Of a stretch of 64,000 nt of DNA, positions 39,326 through 47,686 are shown piece after piece. The position numbers and the translations under genes are program-made. Under the pieces are notes generated by a model. That model ran no database searches. It was not told where the DNA came from and saw nothing but the letters and a program-made list of their open reading frames with translations. This DNA is from Christensenellaceae bacterium. Lineage in GTDB: Bacteria; Bacillota; Clostridia; Christensenellales; Aristaeellaceae. The stretch is taken from the NCBI GenBank assembly GCA_012837835.1, contig DUQK01000031.1, forward strand, positions 17,605 to 81,604, in the 5' to 3' direction. The number at the start of each line of letters is the position of its first letter. The stretch's first letter is position 1.

Positions 39326-39850
39326 ATGCTACTTGATGTGTCCGATGCGCTTTTGCTGCCGGGGGTAAGCTTTAACTTTATCCACGATGAAGAGATACCT
39401 CCGCAACAGATATTGGGCGACACTGTAAGCTTTGACGCCGCCAAGCTCGCAGGTATCTTTGAAGTACATGGCGATGTACTAAGGCTCCAAGGCGTGTACA
39501 ATGTAACTGCTCATGCGCATTGTGTAAACTGTCTTAAGGAAATTTCAAGGGATATTGAAATATCTTTCGATGAAACTTTCAAGCATGTTTCTCATGAAGC
39601 GATGCCCGAGAACCTTATGGAGGATTTCCTCTATTTTGAGGGCAAACATGTGGATCTTTATCCGCTTGCATTAACTCTTACGGTTTTAGCGATACCTATG
39701 CGCTATCTATGTAAGGAGGATTGTAAGGGCTATGAGAAAGTGCTTAGCAGAATCAACCAATCAACTATCAATGCCTGCCGGGAAACGCTTGATGAGGCGC
39801 ATCCGTTTGCGGCATTAAAACAATTGCTGACAGAGGATCAGGAGGTGTAA
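39326..39850 (+). CDS. YceD/DUF177 family protein
   Basis: 174 aa. The start chosen is ATG 39326 (MLLDVSDALLLPGVSF), the family N terminus. The upstream frame would initiate within the promoter. The conserved CVNCL pair appears mid-protein, and a late RYLCKEDCKGY matches the usual C-x-x-x-C motif. In plants and bacteria the family is tied to 23S rRNA accumulation and is nearly always next to rpmF, as here (two bases apart). Confidence 0.9.
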   Translation: MLLDVSDALLLPGVSFNFIHDEEIPPQQILGDTVSFDAAKLAGIFEVHGDVLRLQGVYNVTAHAHCVNCLKEISRDIEISFDETFKHVSHEAMPENLMEDFLYFEGKHVDLYPLALTLTVLAIPMRYLCKEDCKGYEKVLSRINQSTINACRETLDEAHPFAALKQLLTEDQEV

Positions 39851-39852
39851 CC

Positions 39853-40038
39853 ATGGCAGTACCAAAGAAAAAAGCGTCCAGAGCAAGCGGTAGAAAACGT
39901 CGCACGCATTGGAAGGTAGCTCTTCCCGCACTTGCGCCCTGCCCTAATTGCCACGAGAAGAAGCTTCTTCACCGTGTGTGTAAAAATTGCGGCATGTACA
40001 AGGGAAGGCAAGTAATTACTGTAGGCGAAGAAGAGTAA
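39853..40038 (+). CDS. rpmF: 50S ribosomal protein L32
   Basis: 61 aa. Starts MAVPKKKASRASGRKRR. The zinc-binding form is indicated by CPNC (res 30-33) and CKNC (43-46), so it is a Cys-plus, zinc-dependent L32. Its TAA stop (40036-40038) shares its last base with MITE-like copy B2. Confidence 0.96.
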   Translation: MAVPKKKASRASGRKRRTHWKVALPALAPCPNCHEKKLLHRVCKNCGMYKGRQVITVGEEE

Positions 40039-40197
40039 TACTATATTGCTTTTAGAACAGCGATTTAATTGTAGCAGTTTTTTCGGTTTGGCGAAGCATT
40101 GTGAAGGAGGAATAGCGGATCCTATGGTGCCTTAACAAGGCAAAGCCAAAGTGGAAAAGATGCACAAGAAAACGCTGGATTAAAGGCAACATAGTAT
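40038..40197. mobile_element. MITE-like palindromic element, subfamily B copy 2
   Basis: Exactly 160 bp, inverted relative to copy 1. The ends ATACTATATTGCTTTTAGAACAGCG and CGCTGGATTAAAGGCAACATAGTAT pair with each other. TA flanks both sides (40036-40037, 40198-40199). It begins on the last base of the rpmF TAA stop and ends four bases before the T-box leader. No ORF. Confidence 0.88.
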
Positions 40198-40200
40198 TAA

Positions 40201-40404
40201 ATATCCTAAGATAAAGAGGAGTATGCCGGAATGTCCAACAAAGAGAGCGCGCTATATGCTGAAAGGCGGCTTGGAACACCGGTTGAAGGTTGCTTTTGAG
40301 GATAACGGTTCATGCCCTATATAGCATGTGAGGTAGCGGTTTTTCGCTATGAAATAAGGTGGTACCACGGAGCGCTCCGTCCTTTTGCAGGATGGGGCGT
40401 TTTA
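40201..40404 (+). promoter_or_regulatory. T-box riboswitch of valS
   Basis: The leader contains a stem I region with AGAGAGCGCGC-type GA-rich internal-loop sequence, then the T-box GGTGGTACCACGG (40358-40370), followed by the terminator hairpin CGCTCCGTCC (40373-40382) / GGATGGGGCG (40390-40399) and TTTT. The T-box strand can form the competing antiterminator. It should read uncharged tRNA-Val, from its position before valS; I did not fix the specifier codon with certainty. Confidence 0.9.
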
Positions 40405-40431
40405 ATTAAAAAGCACAATTAGGAGGATAAT

Positions 40432-43059
40432 ATGCAAAAAACTTACGACCCACAGGGAATGGAGCAGGAAATATACCAAAAATGGGAAGAAAGCGGCGCT
40501 TTCATACCTAAGATAGATAAGACTAAAAAACCTTTTACTATTTCAATGCCGCCGCCTAATATTACGGGCGAACTTCACATGGGTCATGCGCTTACATATA
40601 CGCTGCCTGATGTGCTTATACGTTACCACCGCATGAAGGGTGACCCTACGCTCTGGGTGCCGGGTACAGACCATGCTTCTATAGCAACCGAGGTTAAAAT
40701 AGTTGAACAAATGGCAAAAGAAGGTCTTACAAAAGAAGATGTCGGAAGAGAAGCATTCCTTGAAAGGGCGTGGAAATGGAAGGAAGTCTACGGCGGCAGA
40801 ATTACAACCCAGCTGCGCCGCCTTGGTGCTAGTTGTGATTGGACAAGAGAACGCTTTACCATGGACGAGGGCTGCTCAAAGGCGGTTAGAGAGGTGTTTG
40901 TGCGCCTGTATGAACAAGGGCTTATATATAGAGGCGATAGGATTATAAACTGGTGCCCTGACTGTATGACGGCGCTGTCCGACGCTGAAATAGAGTATGA
41001 GGAGCAGCCTACCCATATTTGGTATATACATTACCCTACTGCAGATGGCGGGGAAGGTGTAACCGTTGCCACAACAAGACCTGAAACCATGCTTGGCGAT
41101 ACAGGTGTCGCAGTAAACCCTGAAGATGAACGTTATAAACATCTTATGGGGAAAAAGGTAATACTACCCCTTGTAAATAGGGAGATACCCGTAGTTGCGG
41201 ATTCTTATGTGGATATGGAATTTGGAACCGGCGCAGTTAAGATGACGCCCGCTCATGACCCTAATGACTTTGAAATCGCCATGCGCCACGATCTTGAAAT
41301 TCTAAGGGTAATAAATGATGATGGCACTATGGCAATCGAAGCCGGCGAAAAATACGCAGGGCTTAGCATGATGGATTGCCGCAATGCAGTAGTTGAGGAT
41401 TTAAAACAGGGTAATTACCTAGTTAAAATAGAACCCTATACCCACAATGTAGGTACTTGCTATCGCTGCCATACTATAGTTGAGCCGCTTATAAGTGAGC
41501 AATGGTTTGTTAGAATGCACGAGCTTGCACAGCCCGCAATAGAGGCGGTGAGGAGCGGAGAAATAAAATTCCTTCCCGAAAGGTTCAGCAGGACATATTT
41601 CAACTGGATGGAAAACATAAGGGATTGGTGCATAAGCCGTCAACTTTGGTGGGGGCATAGGATACCGGTATGGTATTGTGATGATTGCGGCGAAACAATA
41701 GTAAGCCGTATAGATCCTACAATCTGCCCCAAATGCGGTTCTGCCTCAATCCACCAAGATGAAGATGTCCTTGACACATGGTTTTCTTCCGCTCTTTGGC
41801 CGTTCAGCACCCTTGGTTGGCCTGAGGAAACTGAGGATTATAAGTATTTTTACCCCACAAATGTAATGGCAACATGCTACGATATAATATTCTTCTGGGT
41901 AGCTAGGATGATATTTTCAGGCATTGCCTACACAGGTAAAATACCCTTTGATACCGTGTTTATAAACGGCATCGTAAGGGACGCTAAGGGGCAGAAGATG
42001 TCAAAATCTCTAGGCAACGGTGTTGACCCGCTTAATGTTATAGATAAATACGGAGCTGATGCCCTTCGCTTTACCTTCTGCATGGGTGTCAGCATAGGCA
42101 ATGATATTAGAAACACCGATGAAAAAGTAGAAGCATCAAGGAATTTTGCTAATAAAATATGGAATGCTTCCCGCTTTGTCTTAATGAACCTTGAAGGAAA
42201 AGAAAGCATAGAGGGCAAACAGTTTGATCTTGCCGACAGGTGGATACTGTCCCGCTGCATGAAGGCGGTAGACGATGTAACCAAGCATATAGATAATTTT
42301 GAGCACGGTCTTGCGGCAAAACGTATATATGACTTTGCTTGGACGGACTTTTGCGACTGGTATATAGAGCTTTCCAAGGCGGATTTATTCGGCGAAGATG
42401 AAGAGCGCAAAAAGACGGTAAGGGCGGTACTGCAATATGTGCTTGAAACACTTATAAAGCTATTACACCCTTTCATGCCCTTTATTACGGAGAAACTCTA
42501 CAGTCTTCTGCCCGGTAATGAGGATAAATCCTGTATGCTTTCTAGCTGGCCTGAATATAATAGCGCACTTCTTTTGGAAGAAGATGAAAACAAAATGCAG
42601 GGCATTATGGATATTATCCGCATAGTGCGTAACTTAAGAGCTGAGATGAATGTTCAGGCAGGCAGAAAAGCAAGGCTAATGCTTTTGCCTCAGCAAATAG
42701 ACGGCGAAACGCTAAAAGGAGCTTCTCATTATTTTGAAAGGCTTGCAAATGTGTCTGAGCTTTTAGTATTAGATAGCGCTTTTTCGATAAAAGAAAAGAC
42801 TGTAGGCGCAGTATCTCCACATGCGGAAATATTTATGCCGCTTGGCGATTTGGTGGATATAAATGAAGAAATATCCCGCCTTAATAAAGAAATAGAAAAA
42901 ATGCATAGTGAAATAAAGCGTGGAGAATCTAAGTTTAACAACCAAGGCTTTGTAAGTAAGGCGCCCGAGCAGCTTGTTGAAAGCGAAAGAACAAAGCTTA
43001 AGGATAATATCGCAATGCTTGAAACGCTTGAAAAGCGTATTGCCTCGCTAAAAGAATGA
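40432..43059 (+). CDS. valS: Valyl-tRNA synthetase
   Basis: Class I aminoacyl-tRNA synthetase, 875 aa. The HIGH motif appears as HMGH in GELHMGHAL (about res 45-53) and KMSKS in GQKMSKSLGN (about 523-532). The editing CP1 domain has the TTRPETMLGDTGVAV motif. A zinc-binding insert has CDDC/CPKC. A C-terminal coiled coil (about 805-870) binds tRNA-Val. It overlaps rsmH by four bases. Confidence 0.97.
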   Translation: MQKTYDPQGMEQEIYQKWEESGAFIPKIDKTKKPFTISMPPPNITGELHMGHALTYTLPDVLIRYHRMKGDPTLWVPGTDHASIATEVKIVEQMAKEGLTKEDVGREAFLERAWKWKEVYGGRITTQLRRLGASCDWTRERFTMDEGCSKAVREVFVRLYEQGLIYRGDRIINWCPDCMTALSDAEIEYEEQPTHIWYIHYPTADGGEGVTVATTRPETMLGDTGVAVNPEDERYKHLMGKKVILPLVNREIPVVADSYVDMEFGTGAVKMTPAHDPNDFEIAMRHDLEILRVINDDGTMAIEAGEKYAGLSMMDCRNAVVEDLKQGNYLVKIEPYTHNVGTCYRCHTIVEPLISEQWFVRMHELAQPAIEAVRSGEIKFLPERFSRTYFNWMENIRDWCISRQLWWGHRIPVWYCDDCGETIVSRIDPTICPKCGSASIHQDEDVLDTWFSSALWPFSTLGWPEETEDYKYFYPTNVMATCYDIIFFWVARMIFSGIAYTGKIPFDTVFINGIVRDAKGQKMSKSLGNGVDPLNVIDKYGADALRFTFCMGVSIGNDIRNTDEKVEASRNFANKIWNASRFVLMNLEGKESIEGKQFDLADRWILSRCMKAVDDVTKHIDNFEHGLAAKRIYDFAWTDFCDWYIELSKADLFGEDEERKKTVRAVLQYVLETLIKLLHPFMPFITEKLYSLLPGNEDKSCMLSSWPEYNSALLLEEDENKMQGIMDIIRIVRNLRAEMNVQAGRKARLMLLPQQIDGETLKGASHYFERLANVSELLVLDSAFSIKEKTVGAVSPHAEIFMPLGDLVDINEEISRLNKEIEKMHSEIKRGESKFNNQGFVSKAPEQLVESERTKLKDNIAMLETLEKRIASLKE

Positions 43060-43985
43060 GCGATTACCATGTGCCTGTGATGCTGCATGAAGCGGTAGAA
43101 TACCTCAACATAAAAAAGGGAGGTATATACCTTGACGGCACTCTTGGCGGCGGAGGGCATAGCGAGGAAATACTGCGCCGTCTTGACGGTACTGGCAGGC
43201 TATACGGCATAGATAGGGATAAAGATGCCTTGAGTTATGCCTCTGCGCGCCTTAAAGCATACAATAATTTTATACCCATACATGGCAACTTTAGGGATAT
43301 CGATATCTTGCTTCCAAACGATGTTATGCTATCAGGCGCTGTAATAGACCTTGGAGTATCTTCTCACCAGCTTGATACACCTGAGCGCGGTTTCAGCTAT
43401 CATGAGGAAGCCCCTCTTGATATGCGCATGGACAGGAGCGGGGGAATTACTGCCGAAGAGTGGCTTAATACCGCAAGCAAAGATGAGATAGCCAATACCA
43501 TATATAAATACAGCGATGAGAGATGGGCAAAGCGTATAGCTGAAAAAATAGTTGAAATTAGGCAAGAATCCCCTCTTAAAACAACTACGGACTTGGTGCG
43601 CGCAGTAGATATGGCTATACCAAAGGCGGTAAGGCGTAATATTCAAGGGCACCCCGCAAAGCGTACTTTTCAGGCTGTGCGTATAAAAATAAATGAGGAA
43701 CTTGATATGCTTCCAAAGGCTATAGAAAATATAGTAGACCGCCTCCAAATAGGCGGTAGGCTGTGTATAATTACCTTTCACTCAATAGAGGATAGGCTTG
43801 TTAAGCGCACTATAAACTATCTTAGAAATCCTTGCAGCTGTCCGTCTAATGCCCCTATATGTACATGCGGCAAAAAGCCTAAAATTAAAACCGTATTTTC
43901 GGGAGTAAAAACGCCTTCTCAAGGGGAGCTTGCGCAAAACCCCCGTTCTTCAAGTGCAAAACTCAGGGCAGTTGAGCGCATATGA
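43056..43985 (+). CDS. rsmH: 16S rRNA (cytosine1402-N4)-methyltransferase
   Basis: 309 aa. SAM-binding DGTLGGGGHSEEIL (about res 28-41), DLGVSSHQLD (about 98-107) and a late VITFHSIEDRLVK-like motif (IITFHSIEDRLVK) are characteristic. It is usually in the mraW-ftsL-pbp cluster; here it is coupled instead to valS and rsmI, and rsmI modifies the same 16S nucleotide (O2' of C1402). Confidence 0.96.
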   Translation: MSDYHVPVMLHEAVEYLNIKKGGIYLDGTLGGGGHSEEILRRLDGTGRLYGIDRDKDALSYASARLKAYNNFIPIHGNFRDIDILLPNDVMLSGAVIDLGVSSHQLDTPERGFSYHEEAPLDMRMDRSGGITAEEWLNTASKDEIANTIYKYSDERWAKRIAEKIVEIRQESPLKTTTDLVRAVDMAIPKAVRRNIQGHPAKRTFQAVRIKINEELDMLPKAIENIVDRLQIGGRLCIITFHSIEDRLVKRTINYLRNPCSCPSNAPICTCGKKPKIKTVFSGVKTPSQGELAQNPRSSSAKLRAVERI

Positions 43986-44851
43986 GTACGCTGTATGTGG
44001 TTGCAACGCCCATAGGCAACCTTTCGGATATTAGTTTTAGAGCTATAGAAATGCTTAAAAGCGTATCGCTTATTGCGGCTGAAGATACAAGGCATACACA
44101 AAAGCTTTTAAACCACTATGATATAAAAACCCCGCTTACAAGCTACCATAAGTTCAATGAGCGTAGCAAGGGGGAAAAGCTTATAGAACGCATGTTAAGT
44201 GAGGAAATAGATATAGCCCTTGTAAGCGATGCTGGTACGCCATGTATTTCAGACCCCGGGGCAATAATTGTAAGGCTTGCAATAGAAAATGGCATACTAG
44301 TTAGGGCTATACCCGGCGCAAGTGCGGTTTCTTCTGCACTTAGCATATCAGGCTTTATAAATACAGAATATGCTTTTTACGGCTTTATGCCCCGCAAAAA
44401 GTCAGCTTGCATTGAAAAATTAAAATCGCTTTCTAAAAATACTCATATAGCCGTAATATACGAATCGCCCCATAGGATATTTAACCTATTTTCTGCAATA
44501 GACGAAGCGTTTCCGGAATATGATTGTGCTGTTTTTTCTGATATAACAAAGCTGCATGAAAAGCATTTCAGAGGAAAGCCCGGGGATATTATTAAGCTTT
44601 TATCGGCTAATGAGTATGCGGAAAAGGGAGAATATACAGTGCTCATAAACGTAGAAAGTGCAGAAGATACAGCGGAAAAACCCCCTTTATATAAAACGGA
44701 GGAAGCCATGCTGCTTGATGAAATGCTTTCAAACGATATAAATATAAGGGCGGCTATGGATAACCTTATTAAAAAGGGGCACAACAAAAACTCGTTATAT
44801 AAAGCCTCTTTAAGGCTAAAGGAACTACTTAAGGGCAGTGATGAACTATGA
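43982..44851 (+). CDS. rsmI: 16S rRNA (cytidine1402-2'-O)-methyltransferase
   Basis: 289 aa. The tetrapyrrole-methylase fold starts LYVVATPIGNLSDIS, with EDTRHTQKLL and SDAGTPCISDPG as diagnostic motifs. It forms an ATGA overlap with rsmH; the pair builds m4Cm1402 in the P site. The last gene of the valS unit. The short 44852-44896 stretch before the greA promoter has only a 14-codon chance ORF. Confidence 0.95.
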   Translation: MSTLYVVATPIGNLSDISFRAIEMLKSVSLIAAEDTRHTQKLLNHYDIKTPLTSYHKFNERSKGEKLIERMLSEEIDIALVSDAGTPCISDPGAIIVRLAIENGILVRAIPGASAVSSALSISGFINTEYAFYGFMPRKKSACIEKLKSLSKNTHIAVIYESPHRIFNLFSAIDEAFPEYDCAVFSDITKLHEKHFRGKPGDIIKLLSANEYAEKGEYTVLINVESAEDTAEKPPLYKTEEAMLLDEMLSNDINIRAAMDNLIKKGHNKNSLYKASLRLKELLKGSDEL

Positions 44852-44896
44852 AATGTGTTGTATCTAGGGGTAGAATGAAAGGCAAACGCTAATTTC

Positions 44897-44925
44897 TTGC
44901 AATAGAGGTGTGTTTAGCGTATAAT
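44897..44925 (+). promoter_or_regulatory. Predicted greA-lysS promoter
   Basis: TTGCAA (44897-44902), 17-bp spacer, TATAAT (44920-44925), about 80 bases upstream of the greA start. Confidence 0.85.
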
Positions 44926-45003
44926 CTGCCTGCGATACTTTCGTGTTGTAATACGTTCCATGGCTGCATGGGCGTGATTTTTTAATCATATGAGGTGAGT
45001 CTA

Positions 45004-45498
45004 GTGGCGAAAAAGAAAGAAAAAACAAATACGCAGAATGTAATATCAGCAGAAGGTTTAAAAAAGCTTGAAGAGCAGCTTGATTATCTAAAAAACGTTC
45101 GTAGATCTGAGGTTGCAGAGCAGATACAGACTGCTAGGGGCTTTGGAGATTTATCTGAAAATGCGGAATATGATGAAGCTAAGAACGACCAATCAAAGCT
45201 TGAAGCGCAGATACAGGACCTTGAAAACACCATACGTACTGCGGTTGTAATAGAGGATAAGGACATAAAAACTGATAAGGTAAATATAGGCACGACCGTA
45301 ACCATAAAAAATGAAGATACCTCTGAGGAAATGAAACTAACCATAGTAGGTGCTAGGGAGAGCGACCCTATGAAGGGGCGCGTTTCAAACGAATCTCCCA
45401 TAGGCAAGGCACTCCTTGGCAACAAAAAGAACACAGTGGTAACTGTGGAAGCCCCCGGAGGCACTAACAGGTATAAGATAATCCGTATTTCAAGGTAG
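45004..45498 (+). CDS. greA: Transcription elongation factor GreA
   Basis: 164 aa. The start chosen is GTG 45004 (MAKKKEK), with GAGGTG six bases upstream; the GTG at 44995 lies within that ribosome site. It has an N-terminal coiled coil with EQIQTARGFGDLSENAEYDEAK, whose acidic tip stimulates RNAP cleavage, and a C-terminal FKBP-like domain with SPIGKALLG. The pair greA-lysS is conserved in many Bacillota. Confidence 0.95.
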   Translation: MAKKKEKTNTQNVISAEGLKKLEEQLDYLKNVRRSEVAEQIQTARGFGDLSENAEYDEAKNDQSKLEAQIQDLENTIRTAVVIEDKDIKTDKVNIGTTVTIKNEDTSEEMKLTIVGARESDPMKGRVSNESPIGKALLGNKKNTVVTVEAPGGTNRYKIIRISR

Positions 45499-45507
45499 GA
45501 GAATATA

Positions 45508-46989
45508 ATGCAAGAAAAAGATACAACTATAAGCTTCTCAGAGCAGGAGCAGATAAGGCGAGAAAAGCTGGCGGAAATAATAGATTCCGGCAACAGTCCC
45601 TATACTATAACTAAGTTCAATAAAAACGCTGACAGCGCTGATATAATAGATAATTATGATAAATATGAAGGGCAAAAAGTACTGGTTGCCGGCAGAATGA
45701 TGTCAAGGCGCATTATGGGTAAGGCGTCGTTTGCGCATGTTCAGGATGGCAGCGGTCTTATACAGCTTTATGTAAAGCGCGATGAAATAGGTACTGAAAA
45801 CTACCAAATATTTAAGAACTACGATTTGGGCGATATATTGGGCATTGAAGGTACGGTTTTTAAAACAAAAACGCAGGAAGTGTCTATACATGTGCAGTCG
45901 ATAGTGTTACTTTCAAAATGCCTAAAGCCCCTACCTGAAAAATATCATGGGCTTCAGAATACCGATTTGCGCTACCGCCAGAGATACCTTGATATGATAG
46001 TAAACCCTGAGGTAAAGGATACATTTATCAAGCGCGGGAAGATACTAAGCGCAATGCGCAATTTCCTTGACAGCCGTGGTTTTCTTGAAGTGGATACCCC
46101 TATTCTGCATACACTCGAAACCGGAGCTGCTGCGCGCCCCTTTGAAACGCACCATAATACTCTGGATATCCCTATGTATCTACGCATAGAAACAGAGCTT
46201 TACCTAAAGCGTCTTATAGTGGGCGGTATTGAAAAGGTGTACGAAATAGGCAGGATTTTTAGAAATGAGGGTATGAGCAGGTATCATAACCCCGAATTTA
46301 CCTCGATAGAGCTATATCAAGCTTATGTAGATTATAACGAAATGATGCGTATAACAGAAGAATTATACCAGTATGTGGCTTTGGAAGTGCTGGGCACTAC
46401 AGATATTGAATATATGGGAGAAACAATACACCTAAAAGCCCCTTGGCCTCGTGTTACCATGGCGGGAATAGTAAAAGAAAAATCCGGCGTGGATTACTTT
46501 GACTGGAAAAGCGATGAAGAAGCTAGAGAAACGCTGCGCAAGCTCAACATCAAAACCGAAAAAACAGACACAAAAGGGCATTGCCTTGAAAAGCTGTTTG
46601 ATGAATATGTTGAGGATAGTTTAATTCAGCCTATCTTTATTATGGATTACCCTGTCGAAATATCTCCGCTTGCAAAGCGCAAGGCGGATAACCCCGAGTT
46701 AACAGAGCGCTTTGAATTTTTCATATGCAAAAACGAGGGCGGTAACGCTTTCTCAGAGCTTAATGACCCTATAGACCAGCGCAAGCGCTTTGAAGAGCAG
46801 GTAAAAGTAAGGCATCTCTTAGGCGACAAAAACTCCAAGGTAGATGAGGATTTCCTTAACGCCCTTGAGTACGGTATGCCGCCCACAGGCGGGCTTGGAA
46901 TAGGCGTAGATAGAATGATAATGCTGCTAACAAACAGCGAATCTATAAGGGATGTATTGCTATTCCCGACGATGAAGCCTCTGGATTAA
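45508..46989 (+). CDS. lysS: Lysyl-tRNA synthetase, class II
   Basis: 493 aa. N-terminal OB fold (about res 55-165, VLVAGRMMSRRIMGKASFAHVQD), then class II motif 1 (FLDSRGFLEVDTPIL), motif 2 (EIGRIFRNEGMSRYHNPEFTSIELYQ) and motif 3 (PPTGGLGIGVDRMIMLL). It lies ten bases after greA and upstream of the solute-binding-like gene. Confidence 0.97.
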   Translation: MQEKDTTISFSEQEQIRREKLAEIIDSGNSPYTITKFNKNADSADIIDNYDKYEGQKVLVAGRMMSRRIMGKASFAHVQDGSGLIQLYVKRDEIGTENYQIFKNYDLGDILGIEGTVFKTKTQEVSIHVQSIVLLSKCLKPLPEKYHGLQNTDLRYRQRYLDMIVNPEVKDTFIKRGKILSAMRNFLDSRGFLEVDTPILHTLETGAAARPFETHHNTLDIPMYLRIETELYLKRLIVGGIEKVYEIGRIFRNEGMSRYHNPEFTSIELYQAYVDYNEMMRITEELYQYVALEVLGTTDIEYMGETIHLKAPWPRVTMAGIVKEKSGVDYFDWKSDEEARETLRKLNIKTEKTDTKGHCLEKLFDEYVEDSLIQPIFIMDYPVEISPLAKRKADNPELTERFEFFICKNEGGNAFSELNDPIDQRKRFEEQVKVRHLLGDKNSKVDEDFLNALEYGMPPTGGLGIGVDRMIMLLTNSESIRDVLLFPTMKPLD

Positions 46990-46993
46990 TACA

Positions 46994-47686
46994 ATGAAAA
47001 TCTCAACTCCCATAAACCGGAAAAGCTTATCAGACCATTTCAGCTATAACTGGTGGAAATACCTAGTTAGCGTTGCTGTGTGCATTTTTACTGTAAATAT
47101 GTACTATGTGCAAACAGAATATAGGCCTCCGGAAGATAAGCGCATAGATATATACATACAGGGCGCGCTTTCAAGCCAAGATAATATAAACGTTTTTTTT
47201 AAGCCTATATGGGAGAAACATGCCCCCGAAATGGAAACGGTGGAAACTGTTGTACTTATGCCGGGCGGTACGGAAGATTATGTGTCCTCTATGCAGATTG
47301 TAACCTATATCGCCGCAAGGCAGGGGGATATATATATGCTGGATTCAAATTCTTTTAAGCGCTACGCTTCGCAGGGCGCTTTTATACCGCTTGAAAGCTA
47401 TGTTGAAGATGGCATTATAGATACTATGGGTATAGATTTAAGAAGCGGATATGTAAACTACATCTCAGAAGACATTATTGATGGCGAAACTGTAACCGAG
47501 TCGCATATGCACCTATATGGTATACCTATGAAAGAGCTCAACCGCTTTTCACAGGAGCTTGGCATATTTAACGAGGATATGTATATGTCCGTTATGATTT
47601 CAAATAATAACGATGAAAATGTAATCCCTTTCCTATCCGCAATAATAGAGGAAACATTAGAGCCTGTTTCGGAGATAGACAAATGA
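46994..47686 (+). CDS. Membrane-anchored, solute-binding-protein-like protein
   Basis: 230 aa. One N-terminal TM helix (about res 22-40), then an alpha/beta region IDIYIQGALSS...VVLMPGGTEDYVSSMQIVTYIAARQGDIYMLDSNSFKRYASQGAFIPLESYVED. That stretch resembles the lobe of family 1 extracellular solute-binding proteins. It is much shorter than a full binding protein and has no lipobox or partner permease nearby. It overlaps the HAD-Tmk gene by four bases, so it sits in the lysS operon. Function unknown. Confidence 0.6.
   Translation: MKISTPINRKSLSDHFSYNWWKYLVSVAVCIFTVNMYYVQTEYRPPEDKRIDIYIQGALSSQDNINVFFKPIWEKHAPEMETVETVVLMPGGTEDYVSSMQIVTYIAARQGDIYMLDSNSFKRYASQGAFIPLESYVEDGIIDTMGIDLRSGYVNYISEDIIDGETVTESHMHLYGIPMKELNRFSQELGIFNEDMYMSVMISNNNDENVIPFLSAIIEETLEPVSEIDK

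Noticed and set aside
44848..44892. A 14-codon ORF (MKCVVSRGRMKGKR) starting in the rsmI stop (ATGA)
   Set aside because: Too short, no known family, and it ends before the greA promoter; kept as chance.
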